Numbered from the stretch's first letter, positions 51,228 through 61,138 are shown. The stretch: DNA of 64,000 bases from a bacterium (GCA_030432695.1 JAUILN010000007.1:124001-188000), one strand, 5' to 3'. The notes: generated from the letters alone by a model not told the origin. Translations and numbers: made by a program.

Positions 51228-53672
51228 ATGGGCGAGATCGTGACTCCGGGAACCCCCGGCTCGGCGGGCGAAGACCCGCATTCCCCCGAGACCGCGCGGC
51301 CGCGCGGCTTCCGAGGTCTGCTTCGCAACGTCGAGGCGCTGCTCCGACGGGACGCACCCGGCCTGCACCTGCCCGCTCCACTCGACCGGGGTCGTGAGGA
51401 GCCACCGATCCTGTCGGTGCCGGCCGGCGAAGCCGACCTCCAGGCGATCCGCATCGACGGTCTCGCAGAGTGCCTCGGCGCCCTCGAACCGTTGCTGGTG
51501 CAGTGCGCCCGGCGCCTCGACGAGGCCGGCACGCTGGTTCTCGACTGCGCCGCGGCCGAGTCGCCGCTGGCGCTGCGCGAGCTGCTGGAGCCCGCGACTC
51601 CGCTCCGCCGCGGACCCGCCGCGTCGCTGGCCCGACCCGAGCGCCGCATCGAACTAACGCGCCTGCTCGACGCGCTCGAACTCGCGCAACTCCACGTCGT
51701 GGACCTGATCGAGGTGCCGGCCCGCGACCGACCCGGCCCGGGCTTCGCCGACGCCGTGCAGACCGCCGGCTACGGCGCCGCGCGCTGGCTCGGCCCACCT
51801 CCGCCCGACCGATACCTGGTGGTCGCCCGCAAGACCCCGACCTGCAGCGGGACGTTGGTCCTCCTGCAGGATCGCTCGGAGCTGCCGCGTCGCGACGCAG
51901 ACCACGGCCTGCCCGCCGACTGGGAGGTTCTACCGACCGCGCACACTCCGCAGGCGATCGACCGCGCGATCTCCGAGTCCCGCGGCGAGCTGTTGCTGTT
52001 CGCCACCACCGCAGGCCTCGCCGGCACGACCGGTCGCGAGGGGCTGCTCCGCGAACTGCTCGCCGAGCTGGAGTCGGGTCCGGTCCGGGCTCTCGCGGTC
52101 GCCGACGGCGCGCCGCACTCGCTCACGGGGCTGTGCCTGGCGCGCCGCGAAGCCCTGCGTGCGGGCCCACTCTCTGCGGGCCACCCCGACCATCTGCCGA
52201 CCGCCGTCGAGGATTTCCTGCTACGGCTGGATCGACTCGGCCGGCCGGTCCGCGAAGTCGGTCCAGCCGAGCACGCGCCGCGGACGCACGACGATGCGCT
52301 CGACCTCGCCAGGCTCGCCGCACGTTGGCCGCAACTCCGGGACCCCACGAACGACGGCCGAGCACGCCTGCCGCAGCGGCCCGACGAACCGCAGCGCATC
52401 AGCCTGTGCATGATCGTCCGCGACGAGGAGGTGTTCCTCGGCGAGTGCCTCCAACGCGCCCGCCCGTTCGTCGACGAGATGGTGGTGGTCGACACGGGAT
52501 CGACCGACCGGACCCGCGAGATCGCCGCGGAAACCGGCGCACGGGTCCTCACCGCGGACTGGCACGACGACTTCGCCGCGGCGCGCAACGTCGCCCTCGA
52601 GGCGGCGACCGGCGACTGGGTGCTGGTCCTCGACGCCGACGAGTTCCTCGATCCCCTGGACGCCGGCCGGGTGCGCGACGCCGTCCGCACGCCGCGCGCG
52701 ATCGGCTTCAACCTGCGCATGCAGAGCCTGGTCGGCGACGGCACCGAGGCGATCGCCGACGTATGGCTGCTGCGGCTGTTCCGCCGGCTGCCGGGCGTAC
52801 ACTTCCAAGGCCGGATCCACGAGCAGGTCTGGCCGTCGCTGGCGGCAGTGGCGGCGGCCCACGACCTGGTGGTCGGCGAGGTCGAAGCGACGATCGTCCA
52901 CCACGGCTACGTCGACCGGATCCAGGCCGCGCGCGCGAAGCAGCAGCGCAACGAGCGACTGTTCCTGCTGCAGCTGGAAGAGCGCCCCGAAGACGTCTAC
53001 ACGCTCTACAAGTACGGCGACTTCCTCCGATCGCTGCCCGATCGCAGCACCGACGCGCAGGAGGTCCTGGAACGCGGCCTCGACCTGCTGTTCGAGACCC
53101 CGCCCGCAACCGTCGCCCAGCTACCGTTCGCCGGTGAGCTGGTGGCGCTCTGCGCGCTCGACCTGCTGCGCGGCGGCGCGCCGACAGCCGCGCTGCAGCT
53201 CTGCGAGCGCGGCCTGCGGCTGGTGGTGCCGACGCCTCACGTCCACCAGGTCGCCGGCTCCGCAGCGCTCGCCGCGGGTCGACCGCGCGACGCCCTGCGC
53301 CATCTCCATGCCTGTCTGGAGTTCGCCGGCCGCACGCTCTGTGTGCCGGTGCAGCGAGGTGTCACCGGCGCGACCACCTGGACCGGCATCGCCGAGTGCT
53401 GGTCGATGCTGGGCGACGGTTCCCGCGCCCGCCGCGCACTCGACCACGCACTCGCCCTCGACCCGGCCCACGAGGCAGCGACCCTCCAACTCGCCCGCCT
53501 CGAACTCGGCCGCCACGATGCCGGGGCCGCGCTCGGCGCGCTGACCGATCTGCTGGCGCGAAGACCCGACAGCCAGCCGGCCTGCGCCGCGGCGGCGCGG
53601 ATCCTGCGTGCGCTCGGCCACGAGGTCGAGGCCGAGGCGATCGAGCGGCGGATGATCACGGTGGGCGTCTGA
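51228..53672 (+). CDS. GT2-family glycosyltransferase with TPR-like tail and extra N-terminal domain
   Basis: An 814-residue protein. The central domain is a GT-A family 2 glycosyltransferase: SLCMIVRDEEVFLGECLQRA, VVVDTGSTDRTREIA, DDFAAARNVALEAATGDW and the DxD-type LVLDADEFLD near residue 470. The C-terminal 250 residues are TPR-like helices (ALAAGRPRDALRHLHACLEF, RRALDHALALDPAHEAATLQ). Residues 1-330 are unusual: about 120 residues resemble the second half of a degenerate methyltransferase, then an unassigned region. Transfers a sugar to an unknown acceptor, perhaps on a cell-surface glycan. The start at 51228 precedes a Pro-rich leader. Confidence 0.75.
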   Translation: MGEIVTPGTPGSAGEDPHSPETARPRGFRGLLRNVEALLRRDAPGLHLPAPLDRGREEPPILSVPAGEADLQAIRIDGLAECLGALEPLLVQCARRLDEAGTLVLDCAAAESPLALRELLEPATPLRRGPAASLARPERRIELTRLLDALELAQLHVVDLIEVPARDRPGPGFADAVQTAGYGAARWLGPPPPDRYLVVARKTPTCSGTLVLLQDRSELPRRDADHGLPADWEVLPTAHTPQAIDRAISESRGELLLFATTAGLAGTTGREGLLRELLAELESGPVRALAVADGAPHSLTGLCLARREALRAGPLSAGHPDHLPTAVEDFLLRLDRLGRPVREVGPAEHAPRTHDDALDLARLAARWPQLRDPTNDGRARLPQRPDEPQRISLCMIVRDEEVFLGECLQRARPFVDEMVVVDTGSTDRTREIAAETGARVLTADWHDDFAAARNVALEAATGDWVLVLDADEFLDPLDAGRVRDAVRTPRAIGFNLRMQSLVGDGTEAIADVWLLRLFRRLPGVHFQGRIHEQVWPSLAAVAAAHDLVVGEVEATIVHHGYVDRIQAARAKQQRNERLFLLQLEERPEDVYTLYKYGDFLRSLPDRSTDAQEVLERGLDLLFETPPATVAQLPFAGELVALCALDLLRGGAPTAALQLCERGLRLVVPTPHVHQVAGSAALAAGRPRDALRHLHACLEFAGRTLCVPVQRGVTGATTWTGIAECWSMLGDGSRARRALDHALALDPAHEAATLQLARLELGRHDAGAALGALTDLLARRPDSQPACAAAARILRALGHEVEAEAIERRMITVGV

Positions 53673-53766
53673 TCACCTCCCAGGGACGCGGTCGGAGCCC
53701 GCAGCGCTGGCGCCGCGCTCCTCCCGAGGCTTCGATGGTGCCTTCCCGACCTCGGAAGGAGGCACC

Positions 53767-54693
53767 ATGCAATTCCCCATCGTCGACGTCGCACTCGGCG
53801 TCGTGTTCCTGTTCGTCACCTTGAGCATGATCGTCTCGGCGGGGGTCGAGGCGATCGCGTGGTTCACCAACCGCCGGTCGAAGCACCTCCTCCAGTCCCT
53901 CAACCGGCTACTCGACGGGACCGACGACGAGCGCAAGGCCGGGACGCTCACCGGCGAACTCCTGTCGATGCCCAGCATCGGTGCTCTGCCGAGCGCGACG
54001 ACCGACGACCGGCGCTGCCCGCCGAACATCGAGCCGGCGGCGTTCGCCCACGCCGTGCTCGGCATGCTCGCGCGCAGGCACGGCGCGCCGTTCGAGTCGG
54101 TCGCGCAGCTCGAGGCGGCAATCGGCACGCACGTGCCGGAGAACCTGCGGGCTCCGCTGCTGGCATCGCTCCGGCGCACGGAGGACGTGATCGACACGGC
54201 CTCGACCGGCGTCGCCGACTGGTTCGACACCGCGATGAAGCAGGCGAGTGCCTGGTACCGCCAGAGCATCCACAAGATCACCCTGGCCGTCGCGCTCGTG
54301 GTCACGGTGGCCGCCAATGCCGACGTGTTGGAGATCAGCCAACGCCTGTGGACGAGCCCGGCGCTGCGCGCCTCGGTGGCCCAGGCCGCCGAGAAGCTGG
54401 TCGAGGAGACCACGCCTGCCACTGCGACCAGCGACACGCTGAACATGCGGGTCCAGCAGATCGAGACCGCGCTCGCCAAGGCAGACCCGCTGCCGCTCGG
54501 CTGGAAGACCCTCCCGCAGCGGCTTCCCGACTGGCTCCGCAAGGTGTTCGGCCTGCTGCTGACCTGGGCCGGCCTGTCGCTCGGCGCACCCTTCTGGTTC
54601 GACGTGCTGCGGCGACTGATCGGACTGCGACAGCCGAACACCTCCGGCGGTGCGGCGCGAGGCAAGGCCCCCGATGCAGCGTCGAAGCCCTGA
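53767..54693 (+). CDS. Membrane protein of unknown function
   Basis: A 308-residue protein not assigned to a function. Hydrophobic segments lie at about 7-30 (VALGVVFLFVTLSMIVSAGV), 170-190 (ITLAVALVVTVAANADVL) and 262-285 (VFGLLLTWAGLSLGAPFWF), with a basic RRSKHLLQSLNRLL after the first. An excellent ribosome-binding site (AAGGAGG, 5 nt before the ATG) marks the start. It stands between the glycosyltransferase and the convergent sulfatase gene. Confidence 0.65.
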   Translation: MQFPIVDVALGVVFLFVTLSMIVSAGVEAIAWFTNRRSKHLLQSLNRLLDGTDDERKAGTLTGELLSMPSIGALPSATTDDRRCPPNIEPAAFAHAVLGMLARRHGAPFESVAQLEAAIGTHVPENLRAPLLASLRRTEDVIDTASTGVADWFDTAMKQASAWYRQSIHKITLAVALVVTVAANADVLEISQRLWTSPALRASVAQAAEKLVEETTPATATSDTLNMRVQQIETALAKADPLPLGWKTLPQRLPDWLRKVFGLLLTWAGLSLGAPFWFDVLRRLIGLRQPNTSGGAARGKAPDAASKP

Positions 54694-54717
54694 GGCCGCC
54701 GAGGACCCGCCGACGGC

Positions 54718-56247
54718 TCATCGCGTACGCGCGGCGGACTTCAGCTCCGCCAACCGCGCCTGCATCCGCGCCGTGACTTCCGGCTCCTCGTCGTAGAGGT
54801 TGCGCGTCTCGCCCGGATCGGCTTCGAGGTCGTAGAGCGCGTAGCGGTAGCCGGCCTCCTTCTGGTAGGTCGGCGAACCCTTGGCCCGCTCGTCGTTCCA
54901 GTCGACGAACTTCCAGCGACCCATGCGCAGGCCAGTGGCGCGGCCGCTCGCCTCCTCGAGGTTCCAACTGCGGCCCTCGGCACCGTCGACGCCGAGCAGT
55001 GCTCCGAGCACGTCCTGGCTGTCGGGGAACTCGTCGTCGCGCAGTTCCTCGCCGACCAATGCCGCGAAGCTGTGCGCGAGGTCGATGGTGTTGACGACCT
55101 GCTCGGACACGCCGGGTGCGATGCGACCCGGCCACCAGGCGATGAAGGGCGTGCGCGTGCCGCCCTCGTAGGGGCTGTACTTGCCGGCGTTGTAGGGGCC
55201 AGCAGGCCGATGATCGCCGAGTTCCTCGACCGCGCCGTCCTGGTAGCCGTCGTCGAGCACGGGCCCATTGTCGCTGCAGAACACCACCAGCGTGTTCTCG
55301 GCCAGGCCGTGCTCGCGCAATGCCGCGATGATCTGGCCAACACTCCAGTCGAGCTCCACGATCGCATCGCCGCGGTAGCTCATCGCCGACTGCCCTTGGA
55401 ATCGCTCGTTGGGCATCCGCGGCACGTGGATGTCGTGGCTGGCGAAGAACAGGAAGAACCGCTCGTCCTTGCGTTCGGCGATCCAGCGCTTCGCCCGGTC
55501 GACGAAGTCGATCGCCAGGTCCTCGTCGCGCCAACGCGCCGCCTCGCCGCCGCTGAACCAGCCGATCCGCGAGATGCCGTTGTGGATCGCCTGGTTGTGG
55601 CCGTGGCTCCAGTCCATCTTCAGCTCGTCGCGGTGGGACTTGCCGTTCGGCTGACCCGGCTGCTCGGTGACCAGGATCGGATCCTCCGGGTCGAGGTTCG
55701 GCACCCGGTGGTCCTCGACGTAGACCGACGGAATCCGGTCGTTGGTGGTCGGCAGCAGGAAGCAGTGGTCGAAGCCGATCTCGAGCGGGCCCGGCTTGAT
55801 CTCGCCATTCCAATCCGGCGTCGGATCACCCAGTCCCAGGTGCCACTTGCCGATCACCGCGGTCGCGTAACCGGCGCGCTGCAGCACCGACGCTATCGTC
55901 GGCGTGCCGGGCGTGATGATGGCCGGCGCCAGCGGCGGCGCGATCCCCGAGCGCTTCTCCCGGAACGCCCACCGCCCGGTCAGGAACGAGTAGCGCGTCG
56001 GCGTGCAGGTGGCCGACGAGCAGTAGCCGCTGGTGAACCGCAGCCCCTCGGCGGCGAGCGCGTCGATGTGCGGGGTCTCGACGCCCATCGCTCCCTGGCA
56101 GCCGATGTCGCCGTAGCCGAGATCGTCGGCCATGATCACGACGAGGTTGGGGGGTGCGTCCTGTGCCGGAGCGCGGGCGACGGCGAAGCAAAGGGCGAGG
56201 GAGGACAGGACGGCGCGAACCGCCCCAGTGCGAAGAGCCGCGAGCAT
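54718..56247 (-). CDS. Secreted formylglycine sulfatase (arylsulfatase type)
   Basis: A 509-residue exported sulfatase. A signal peptide (SSLALCFAVARAPAQD) precedes NLVVIMADDLGYGDIGCQG (calcium-binding Asp pair) and the active-site CTPTR (Cys81), the C-x-P-x-R motif converted to formylglycine. GKWHLGLGD, FLFFASHDIHVPR and the second metal loop VFCSDNGP follow; the C-terminus has the YDLEADPGETRNL motif. It should remove sulfate from a sulfated sugar outside the cytoplasm. With fucose catabolism in the window, a sulfated fucan is an attractive but unproven substrate. The ATG at 56247 is preferred to a GTG at 56262. Confidence 0.9.
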   Translation of the reverse strand: MLAALRTGAVRAVLSSLALCFAVARAPAQDAPPNLVVIMADDLGYGDIGCQGAMGVETPHIDALAAEGLRFTSGYCSSATCTPTRYSFLTGRWAFREKRSGIAPPLAPAIITPGTPTIASVLQRAGYATAVIGKWHLGLGDPTPDWNGEIKPGPLEIGFDHCFLLPTTNDRIPSVYVEDHRVPNLDPEDPILVTEQPGQPNGKSHRDELKMDWSHGHNQAIHNGISRIGWFSGGEAARWRDEDLAIDFVDRAKRWIAERKDERFFLFFASHDIHVPRMPNERFQGQSAMSYRGDAIVELDWSVGQIIAALREHGLAENTLVVFCSDNGPVLDDGYQDGAVEELGDHRPAGPYNAGKYSPYEGGTRTPFIAWWPGRIAPGVSEQVVNTIDLAHSFAALVGEELRDDEFPDSQDVLGALLGVDGAEGRSWNLEEASGRATGLRMGRWKFVDWNDERAKGSPTYQKEAGYRYALYDLEADPGETRNLYDEEPEVTARMQARLAELKSAARTR

Positions 56248-56298
56248 GGATGACAAGCACACAGCGTGCGGCCTCTCGATGCACGGATCGGGAGCAGA

Positions 56299-58044
56299 TC
56301 AAGACATGTCGACGGTGAGGACGACTTCGGTGACGACCGGCTTCTGGGCCAGGTCGAACCAGGGGCCGGCCACGTTCTTGCCGTCGGGTCCGTCCGGGTA
56401 GTGCAGGCGCCAGCCACGCGGCTCGAGAGCCGGGAAGCAGAAGCGGCCTTCGGCGTCGGCAACGATCTCGGTGGGCATGTTCTCCGCATCGGCCCCGCTC
56501 GGCGCCACGCAACGACGCAGGATCACCAGCGCGCCAGGCACGGTCGCACCGTTGCGGGTCATCACCGTGCCCTCGATCCGGCCAGCCGCGACGGTCCGCA
56601 GCGGCGGCAGTTCGAGCGTTCCGGAAGCCGGCAAGCGAACCGCCTCGCTCATGCCGAACGCTTCGCGGCTCGACGCACGGAATCGATGCGCCGCGTCCGG
56701 GCCTGCCCACCAACCCCGGAACTCGAAGCGCCCGTCGGGTCTCGAGCGGGTCGACGCCGATGCATACCTTCCTTTCGCGTCGAGCGCCTCGACCAGCGCG
56801 TGCGCAATCGGATGCCCGTCCCGGTCGACGACTCGTCCTACCACCGCGATCGCTCGCCGGGCCACGAACTCGTGGACGGCATCGGGATCCGACTTCACGG
56901 TGACCTCCCCGCGATGACTCACCCGATCCCGGGTTCCGGGATCCAATGCGTAGGAACGGTCCCCGGACCGCAGCGTGACGCGTGCGCCCGGTGCGACCCC
57001 GACCCGAGCTTCGAACCGTCCCTCGGCGTCTGTCACGACCCGCAGCTCCGGGAGCCGCCACTCGGTGGAGATCGCCAGTTCCAAGCCGGCGACCTGGCCA
57101 CCCTCGCCATCGGACACGACTCCGTGGAGTACTTGACGATCATCGGGAACGACCGCGAACTCGAAGCGACGCTCACGCTCGTGGTCGGCCTCGGAACTCC
57201 GAACCCGGCGGATCTCCGTCGGATCGAAGGCAAGCCCCGGTACATAGGGCCTTCCGCTGGAACACTCGGTGTCCAGTGGGAGACCTTCGAGACGACACAG
57301 ACCGTCGACGCCGAAGCGAGCTTCGACGAGTGGTGTCGGCATCGCCTCGCCGGACCCCTTTCGAGTCCAAGAGAGCCAGGCGACCGCGGCGCGACTCTGG
57401 TCTTCGTCGAGGCCGCGAAGCGAGAGTTCGAAGACCGCACCGGTCGCAGGCGAGAGCACGAATTCCAGGTCCGTCCGATCGCGCAGGTGCAACCGCTGCT
57501 CCGCGAGCTGATGACCTGGCGACCAGACCCGTACGCTGTTGGGTCCGAGCAGGGCCTTCTCCAACACGAAGCGACCCTCGTCGTCGGTCACGCAGCGCGA
57601 CTCCTTGGCATACACATACCAGTCGTATGCCACGTCGTGGTCGGAGACCACGTGGGCGCCTGCCACCGGCTGTTCGACTTCGTCGACCACGCGACCCGTG
57701 ATCGTCCCGGCAGCGAAGACACGCAGTCCGAGGTGAGCCACCGTCTGGTCGGACGCGAAATCGACCCAGGCCCATGCTGTGTTGGTACCCGGTGCCGTCG
57801 CACGCACCACGCAACGACTGCTTCGCGGTACTCCGGTCAGCACGAACGCACCCGACCCGTCCGTTCGGCCGCGCGCGACCACCTCGCCCCAGTACTCCGC
57901 CCAGACCTCACCGGCGACGAGCGCCTGTCCGAGCGGTCCGATGACGGTCCCCTCGATGCGGCCCGTCGCGGCTGCCTGCTGAGCCGAGCACCACGATGCG
58001 AGGACGAGGAAGGAAGTCGACAGCCAACGTTCGAGCTGGTTCAC
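56299..58044 (-). CDS. Secreted protein with carboxypeptidase regulatory-like domains
   Basis: A 581-residue exported protein (signal peptide TSFLVLASWCSAQQ). It consists of several Ig-like repeats of the carboxypeptidase-regulatory-like (CarboxypepD_reg) type, each starting with a G-x-V-x-D/G motif: GRIEGTVIGPLGQALVAGEV, GTITGRVVDEVEQPVAGAHV, VLHGVVSDGEGGQVAGLELA, VVGRVVDRDGHPIAHALVEA and GRIEGTVMTRNGATVPGALV. Such domains bind carbohydrates or scaffold surface proteins; no enzymatic domain is seen. It may belong with the neighbouring sulfatase, which lies just downstream on the same strand. Confidence 0.8.
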   Translation of the reverse strand: MNQLERWLSTSFLVLASWCSAQQAAATGRIEGTVIGPLGQALVAGEVWAEYWGEVVARGRTDGSGAFVLTGVPRSSRCVVRATAPGTNTAWAWVDFASDQTVAHLGLRVFAAGTITGRVVDEVEQPVAGAHVVSDHDVAYDWYVYAKESRCVTDDEGRFVLEKALLGPNSVRVWSPGHQLAEQRLHLRDRTDLEFVLSPATGAVFELSLRGLDEDQSRAAVAWLSWTRKGSGEAMPTPLVEARFGVDGLCRLEGLPLDTECSSGRPYVPGLAFDPTEIRRVRSSEADHERERRFEFAVVPDDRQVLHGVVSDGEGGQVAGLELAISTEWRLPELRVVTDAEGRFEARVGVAPGARVTLRSGDRSYALDPGTRDRVSHRGEVTVKSDPDAVHEFVARRAIAVVGRVVDRDGHPIAHALVEALDAKGRYASASTRSRPDGRFEFRGWWAGPDAAHRFRASSREAFGMSEAVRLPASGTLELPPLRTVAAGRIEGTVMTRNGATVPGALVILRRCVAPSGADAENMPTEIVADAEGRFCFPALEPRGWRLHYPDGPDGKNVAGPWFDLAQKPVVTEVVLTVDMS

Positions 58045-58163
58045 GCGACGAGCATGAGGCTTCGCGAGGAGAACCTCACGGCCGACTCGACCGATCGAGT
58101 GACCCCCTCGCGTTCACGTCGGCCCATTCCTTCGCGCTTTCCGGCGCAATGCCCGACTCCCGC

Positions 58164-59369
58164 CTACTTCAACGCCGCGAGATCCTCCTTCAGCCGCGAC
58201 GCCGCCACCGCCCGCAGCCCCTTGCCCAACGGAAAGGTCTCGCTCCCGGCATGCACGACCTCGAGCCGGTCGAGCCCGAGATCCTGCATCGCGATCCGCA
58301 TCGACGGGGTGACCGACGGCGCGCTGCTCCGCTTGAACTCGAAGCCGATCCGATGCCGACCGCGGACGATCAGCAGGTCGAGTTCCGCCCCGGCCTGGGT
58401 TGCCCAGAAGTAGCACTCCGAGCGGCGCGCCCCGAGGCGTCGAACGACCTGCTGCAGCATGAACCCCTCCCAACTCGCGCCGAGCTTCGGATGCCGCTCG
58501 ACGTCGATCTGCTCGGTGAGTCCGAGCAGTGCATGCAGGATGCCGCTGTCGCTCAGATACACCTTCGGCGACTTCACCTGCCGCTTGCGCAGGTTCTCGT
58601 GCCACGGCTGCAGCTGCTCGACGGCGAAGGTCGCGGTCAGCTGATCGAGGTAGCGGCGCACGGTCGTGTGCGAGACCCCGAACGACCGCGCGAACTCCGA
58701 ACCGTTCCAGATCTGGCCGTGGTAGTGCGCCAGCATCGACCAGAAGCGCCGTAGCGTGGTCGCGGGAGTGCTGATCCCGAGCTGCGGCACGTCGCGCGTG
58801 AGGAAGGTATCGATGAAGTTCTCGCGCCACTCGCGGCTGTCGGCATCCGACCGGGCGAGGAACGACCGCGGCAGCCCGCCTCGGATCCAGAGGCGGTCGC
58901 GTTGGTCGGCGGACACCTCGTCGATGCCGAAACCCTCGACGCGTAGATAGGAGATCCGACCTGCGAGGCTCTCGGAGGTCTGGCGCAGCAGATCGGGCGA
59001 GGCGCTGCCGAGGACCAGGAAGCGAGCCGGCGTGCGCGGCCGGTCCGCGAGCACCCGGAGCACCGGGAACAGCTCGGGGCGGTGCTGGATCTCGTCGAGG
59101 ATCACCAGTCCGCGCAGCGGTTCGAGCGCGAGCAGCGGATCCGTCAGCCGGGCGACGTCGGCCGGGTTCTCGAGATCGAACGCGTGGACTCGGGCCTCGG
59201 CTCGGTTGGCGGCGAACTGCCGGGCGAGGGTCGTCTTGCCGGTCTGACGCATTCCCAGCAGACCGACCACGGGATTCCGGGCCGTCCGCCGGCGGAGTTC
59301 GCTCAGAAGGGTCGACCTCGAGAGATCTGCCACACCTTGTAAATTGAACGCACCCCGTTCAATTTGCAA
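58164..59369 (-). CDS. AAA ATPase with DUF4143 C-terminal domain
   Basis: A 401-residue cytoplasmic protein. Walker A is GMRQTGKTT (about 39-47) and Walker B LVILDEIQHRPEL; the C-terminal DUF4143 region includes WNGSEFARSFGVSHTTVRRY, a winged-helix-like segment, and ends in a nuclease-like AELDLLIVRGRHRIGFEFKR motif. These proteins are widespread, scattered and of unknown role; selfish or defence roles have been suggested but not shown. I take the TTG at 59369 as start because GAGGG lies 6 nt upstream; a GTG 13 codons in is an alternative. The start codon lies inside a 16-bp inverted repeat, an unusual arrangement. Confidence 0.8.
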   Translation of the reverse strand: MQIERGAFNLQGVADLSRSTLLSELRRRTARNPVVGLLGMRQTGKTTLARQFAANRAEARVHAFDLENPADVARLTDPLLALEPLRGLVILDEIQHRPELFPVLRVLADRPRTPARFLVLGSASPDLLRQTSESLAGRISYLRVEGFGIDEVSADQRDRLWIRGGLPRSFLARSDADSREWRENFIDTFLTRDVPQLGISTPATTLRRFWSMLAHYHGQIWNGSEFARSFGVSHTTVRRYLDQLTATFAVEQLQPWHENLRKRQVKSPKVYLSDSGILHALLGLTEQIDVERHPKLGASWEGFMLQQVVRRLGARRSECYFWATQAGAELDLLIVRGRHRIGFEFKRSSAPSVTPSMRIAMQDLGLDRLEVVHAGSETFPLGKGLRAVAASRLKEDLAALK

Positions 59370-59371
59370 GG
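59335..59371. promoter_or_regulatory. 16-bp inverted repeat covering the DUF4143 ATPase start
   Basis: Arms CCTTGTAAATTGAACG (59335-59350) and CGTTCAATTTGCAAGG (59356-59371) match at 15 of 16 positions around the loop CACCC. It is AT-rich compared with its surroundings and covers the TTG start codon and first codons of the ATPase gene. It could be an autoregulatory operator or an mRNA hairpin that hides the start codon. Confidence 0.6.
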
Positions 59372-59452
59372 TGAGCCCTCGTCAGCCCGGAGACGACAGC
59401 CGACCCGGCAAACCCAACCGCGAGGTCCGGCGGACCCGCTATCCTCCCCGCC

Positions 59453-61138
59453 ATGCGCAAGCTGCTCTCCGGCGTCCTCGCCGCAGCCCTGACCCTGTCC
59501 CTCGCCGCCCAGGAGCCCGAGGGCGACGCCGACCCGTCGCTGCAGGACCTGCAGTCGTTCATCCAGTGGATGAACGAGTACGAGCAGGGCGCGATCCGGC
59601 TGATGAAGGAGCTGATGCTCGACGAGGAGGTGCTCGCCGACGCCGACCAGCGGATGCAGAAGCTGGCGGCGTGGAACAACCTCGCGGCGGCGAAGCAGTT
59701 GTTCCGCGCGGCGACCACCGATCCGAAGCCCGCCGGAGCGCGGTCCTCGGCCGACAACCTCGACTTCCAGGCCGAGCTCATGCCGTGGAAGATCCGCGCC
59801 TTGGCGCGCAAGCACCTCGCCGCGATGGAGCTGCCGCAGCTCGACGAGTGGCTGCGCTCGCACCTGGCGAGCAACAAGCTGCGCGACGACGACGGCGAGG
59901 AGGCGCGGCGCAACGTCGACGCGGCGCTGCAGATCCTCGGCGCGCGCGGCACCACCGGTGGCAAGCTGGAGCTGGTCAAGGCGGTGTGGTCGATGCCGCC
60001 CGCGCTGCGCCTGCGCGCGATCGACGTGTTGAGCACCACCGCCGACATCGGCCTCGTCCCGACCTTCCTCGACAAGCTGAAGGACAAGGACGACGACGTG
60101 CGGATCGCCGCGGTGAACGCGCTCGGCACCGCGATGGCGCCGCACACCGACGAGACCACCCAGACCGAGATCCCCGAGGACTTGGCGAAGACCCGCGACG
60201 AGGTCATCGACGCGCTGCAGAAGGTGCTGCAGCGCGACCGGGTCTGGCAGGTCCGCGCCGCCGCGGCACAGAACCTCGCCAAGCTGAAGACGCGCTTCGC
60301 GATCCCGGCATTGATCGCGGGCTACGACCAGGAGCTGCGCAACAAGAAGGACCCGTGGGCGATGGACACCCGCCTACACCGGATCCTGGAAGGTATGACC
60401 GGGATGTCGATCCCGCCGGGCAGCGCAGCGCCGTGGAAGGACTTCTGGAAGAACGAGGGCGCGTCGTTCCGCTTCGCCGCCGCCGGCGAGCGCGCCAGCC
60501 AACCCGGCGACGACACGCGCTACTCGAAGTTCTTCCGGATGGACCTCGACTCCGACCGGCTACTGTTCATCGTCGACTTCTCCGGCTCGATGAAGGAGCC
60601 GATCACGCTGAGCTCGGGCACCACTTCGACCAAGGCCGGCGAGACCACCACCAAGGCCAAGCTGGTGGTCGACGAGCTGCGCCGCATCGTGATGTCGCTG
60701 CCCGACGGCTCCTACTTCAACGTGGTGGTGTTCAGCGACGGCGTCCGCGTGTGGCGGCCGACCCGCGGTGGCCAACCGGAGCTGGTGCGGCTCACCGACG
60801 AGACCCGCGACGACCTGCTGGGCAGCTTCCTGTCGAGCATCGAGCCGCGCGGCCCCACCAACCTCTACGGCGCGCTCGACACCGCGATCGGCTTCGCCGG
60901 CCGCGGCCTGCACGACAAGCACTACGCGCTCGGCTTCGACACCGTCTACGTGCTCAGCGACGGCGCCCCGAGCTACGGCCCGGTGACCGACAAGGACGAG
61001 ATCCGCCGGCTGGTCCGCGAGACCAACCGCCTCAAGCGACTGACCATCCACTGCGTGACCTTCGGCGCGCAGAACGACACCGACTTCCTGCGCCTGTTGG
61101 CGGAGGAGAACGGCGGGCGACACATCCACGTGGACTGA
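59453..61138 (+). CDS. Secreted protein with HEAT-like repeats and VWA domain
   Basis: A 561-residue exported protein: signal peptide (LAAALTLSLAAQEP), then a helical region with HEAT-type repeats (DDDVRIAAVNALGTAMAP, VWQVRAAAAQNLAKLKTRF) and a C-terminal von Willebrand factor A domain with intact MIDAS motif DFSGSM (near residue 376), a Thr in GPTNLYGAL and Asp in LSDGAPSYGP. VWA domains bind protein ligands through a metal ion, so it is a probable surface interaction protein. Upstream is the divergent ATPase gene. ATG at 59453, directly before the signal peptide. Confidence 0.85.
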   Translation: MRKLLSGVLAAALTLSLAAQEPEGDADPSLQDLQSFIQWMNEYEQGAIRLMKELMLDEEVLADADQRMQKLAAWNNLAAAKQLFRAATTDPKPAGARSSADNLDFQAELMPWKIRALARKHLAAMELPQLDEWLRSHLASNKLRDDDGEEARRNVDAALQILGARGTTGGKLELVKAVWSMPPALRLRAIDVLSTTADIGLVPTFLDKLKDKDDDVRIAAVNALGTAMAPHTDETTQTEIPEDLAKTRDEVIDALQKVLQRDRVWQVRAAAAQNLAKLKTRFAIPALIAGYDQELRNKKDPWAMDTRLHRILEGMTGMSIPPGSAAPWKDFWKNEGASFRFAAAGERASQPGDDTRYSKFFRMDLDSDRLLFIVDFSGSMKEPITLSSGTTSTKAGETTTKAKLVVDELRRIVMSLPDGSYFNVVVFSDGVRVWRPTRGGQPELVRLTDETRDDLLGSFLSSIEPRGPTNLYGALDTAIGFAGRGLHDKHYALGFDTVYVLSDGAPSYGPVTDKDEIRRLVRETNRLKRLTIHCVTFGAQNDTDFLRLLAEENGGRHIHVD

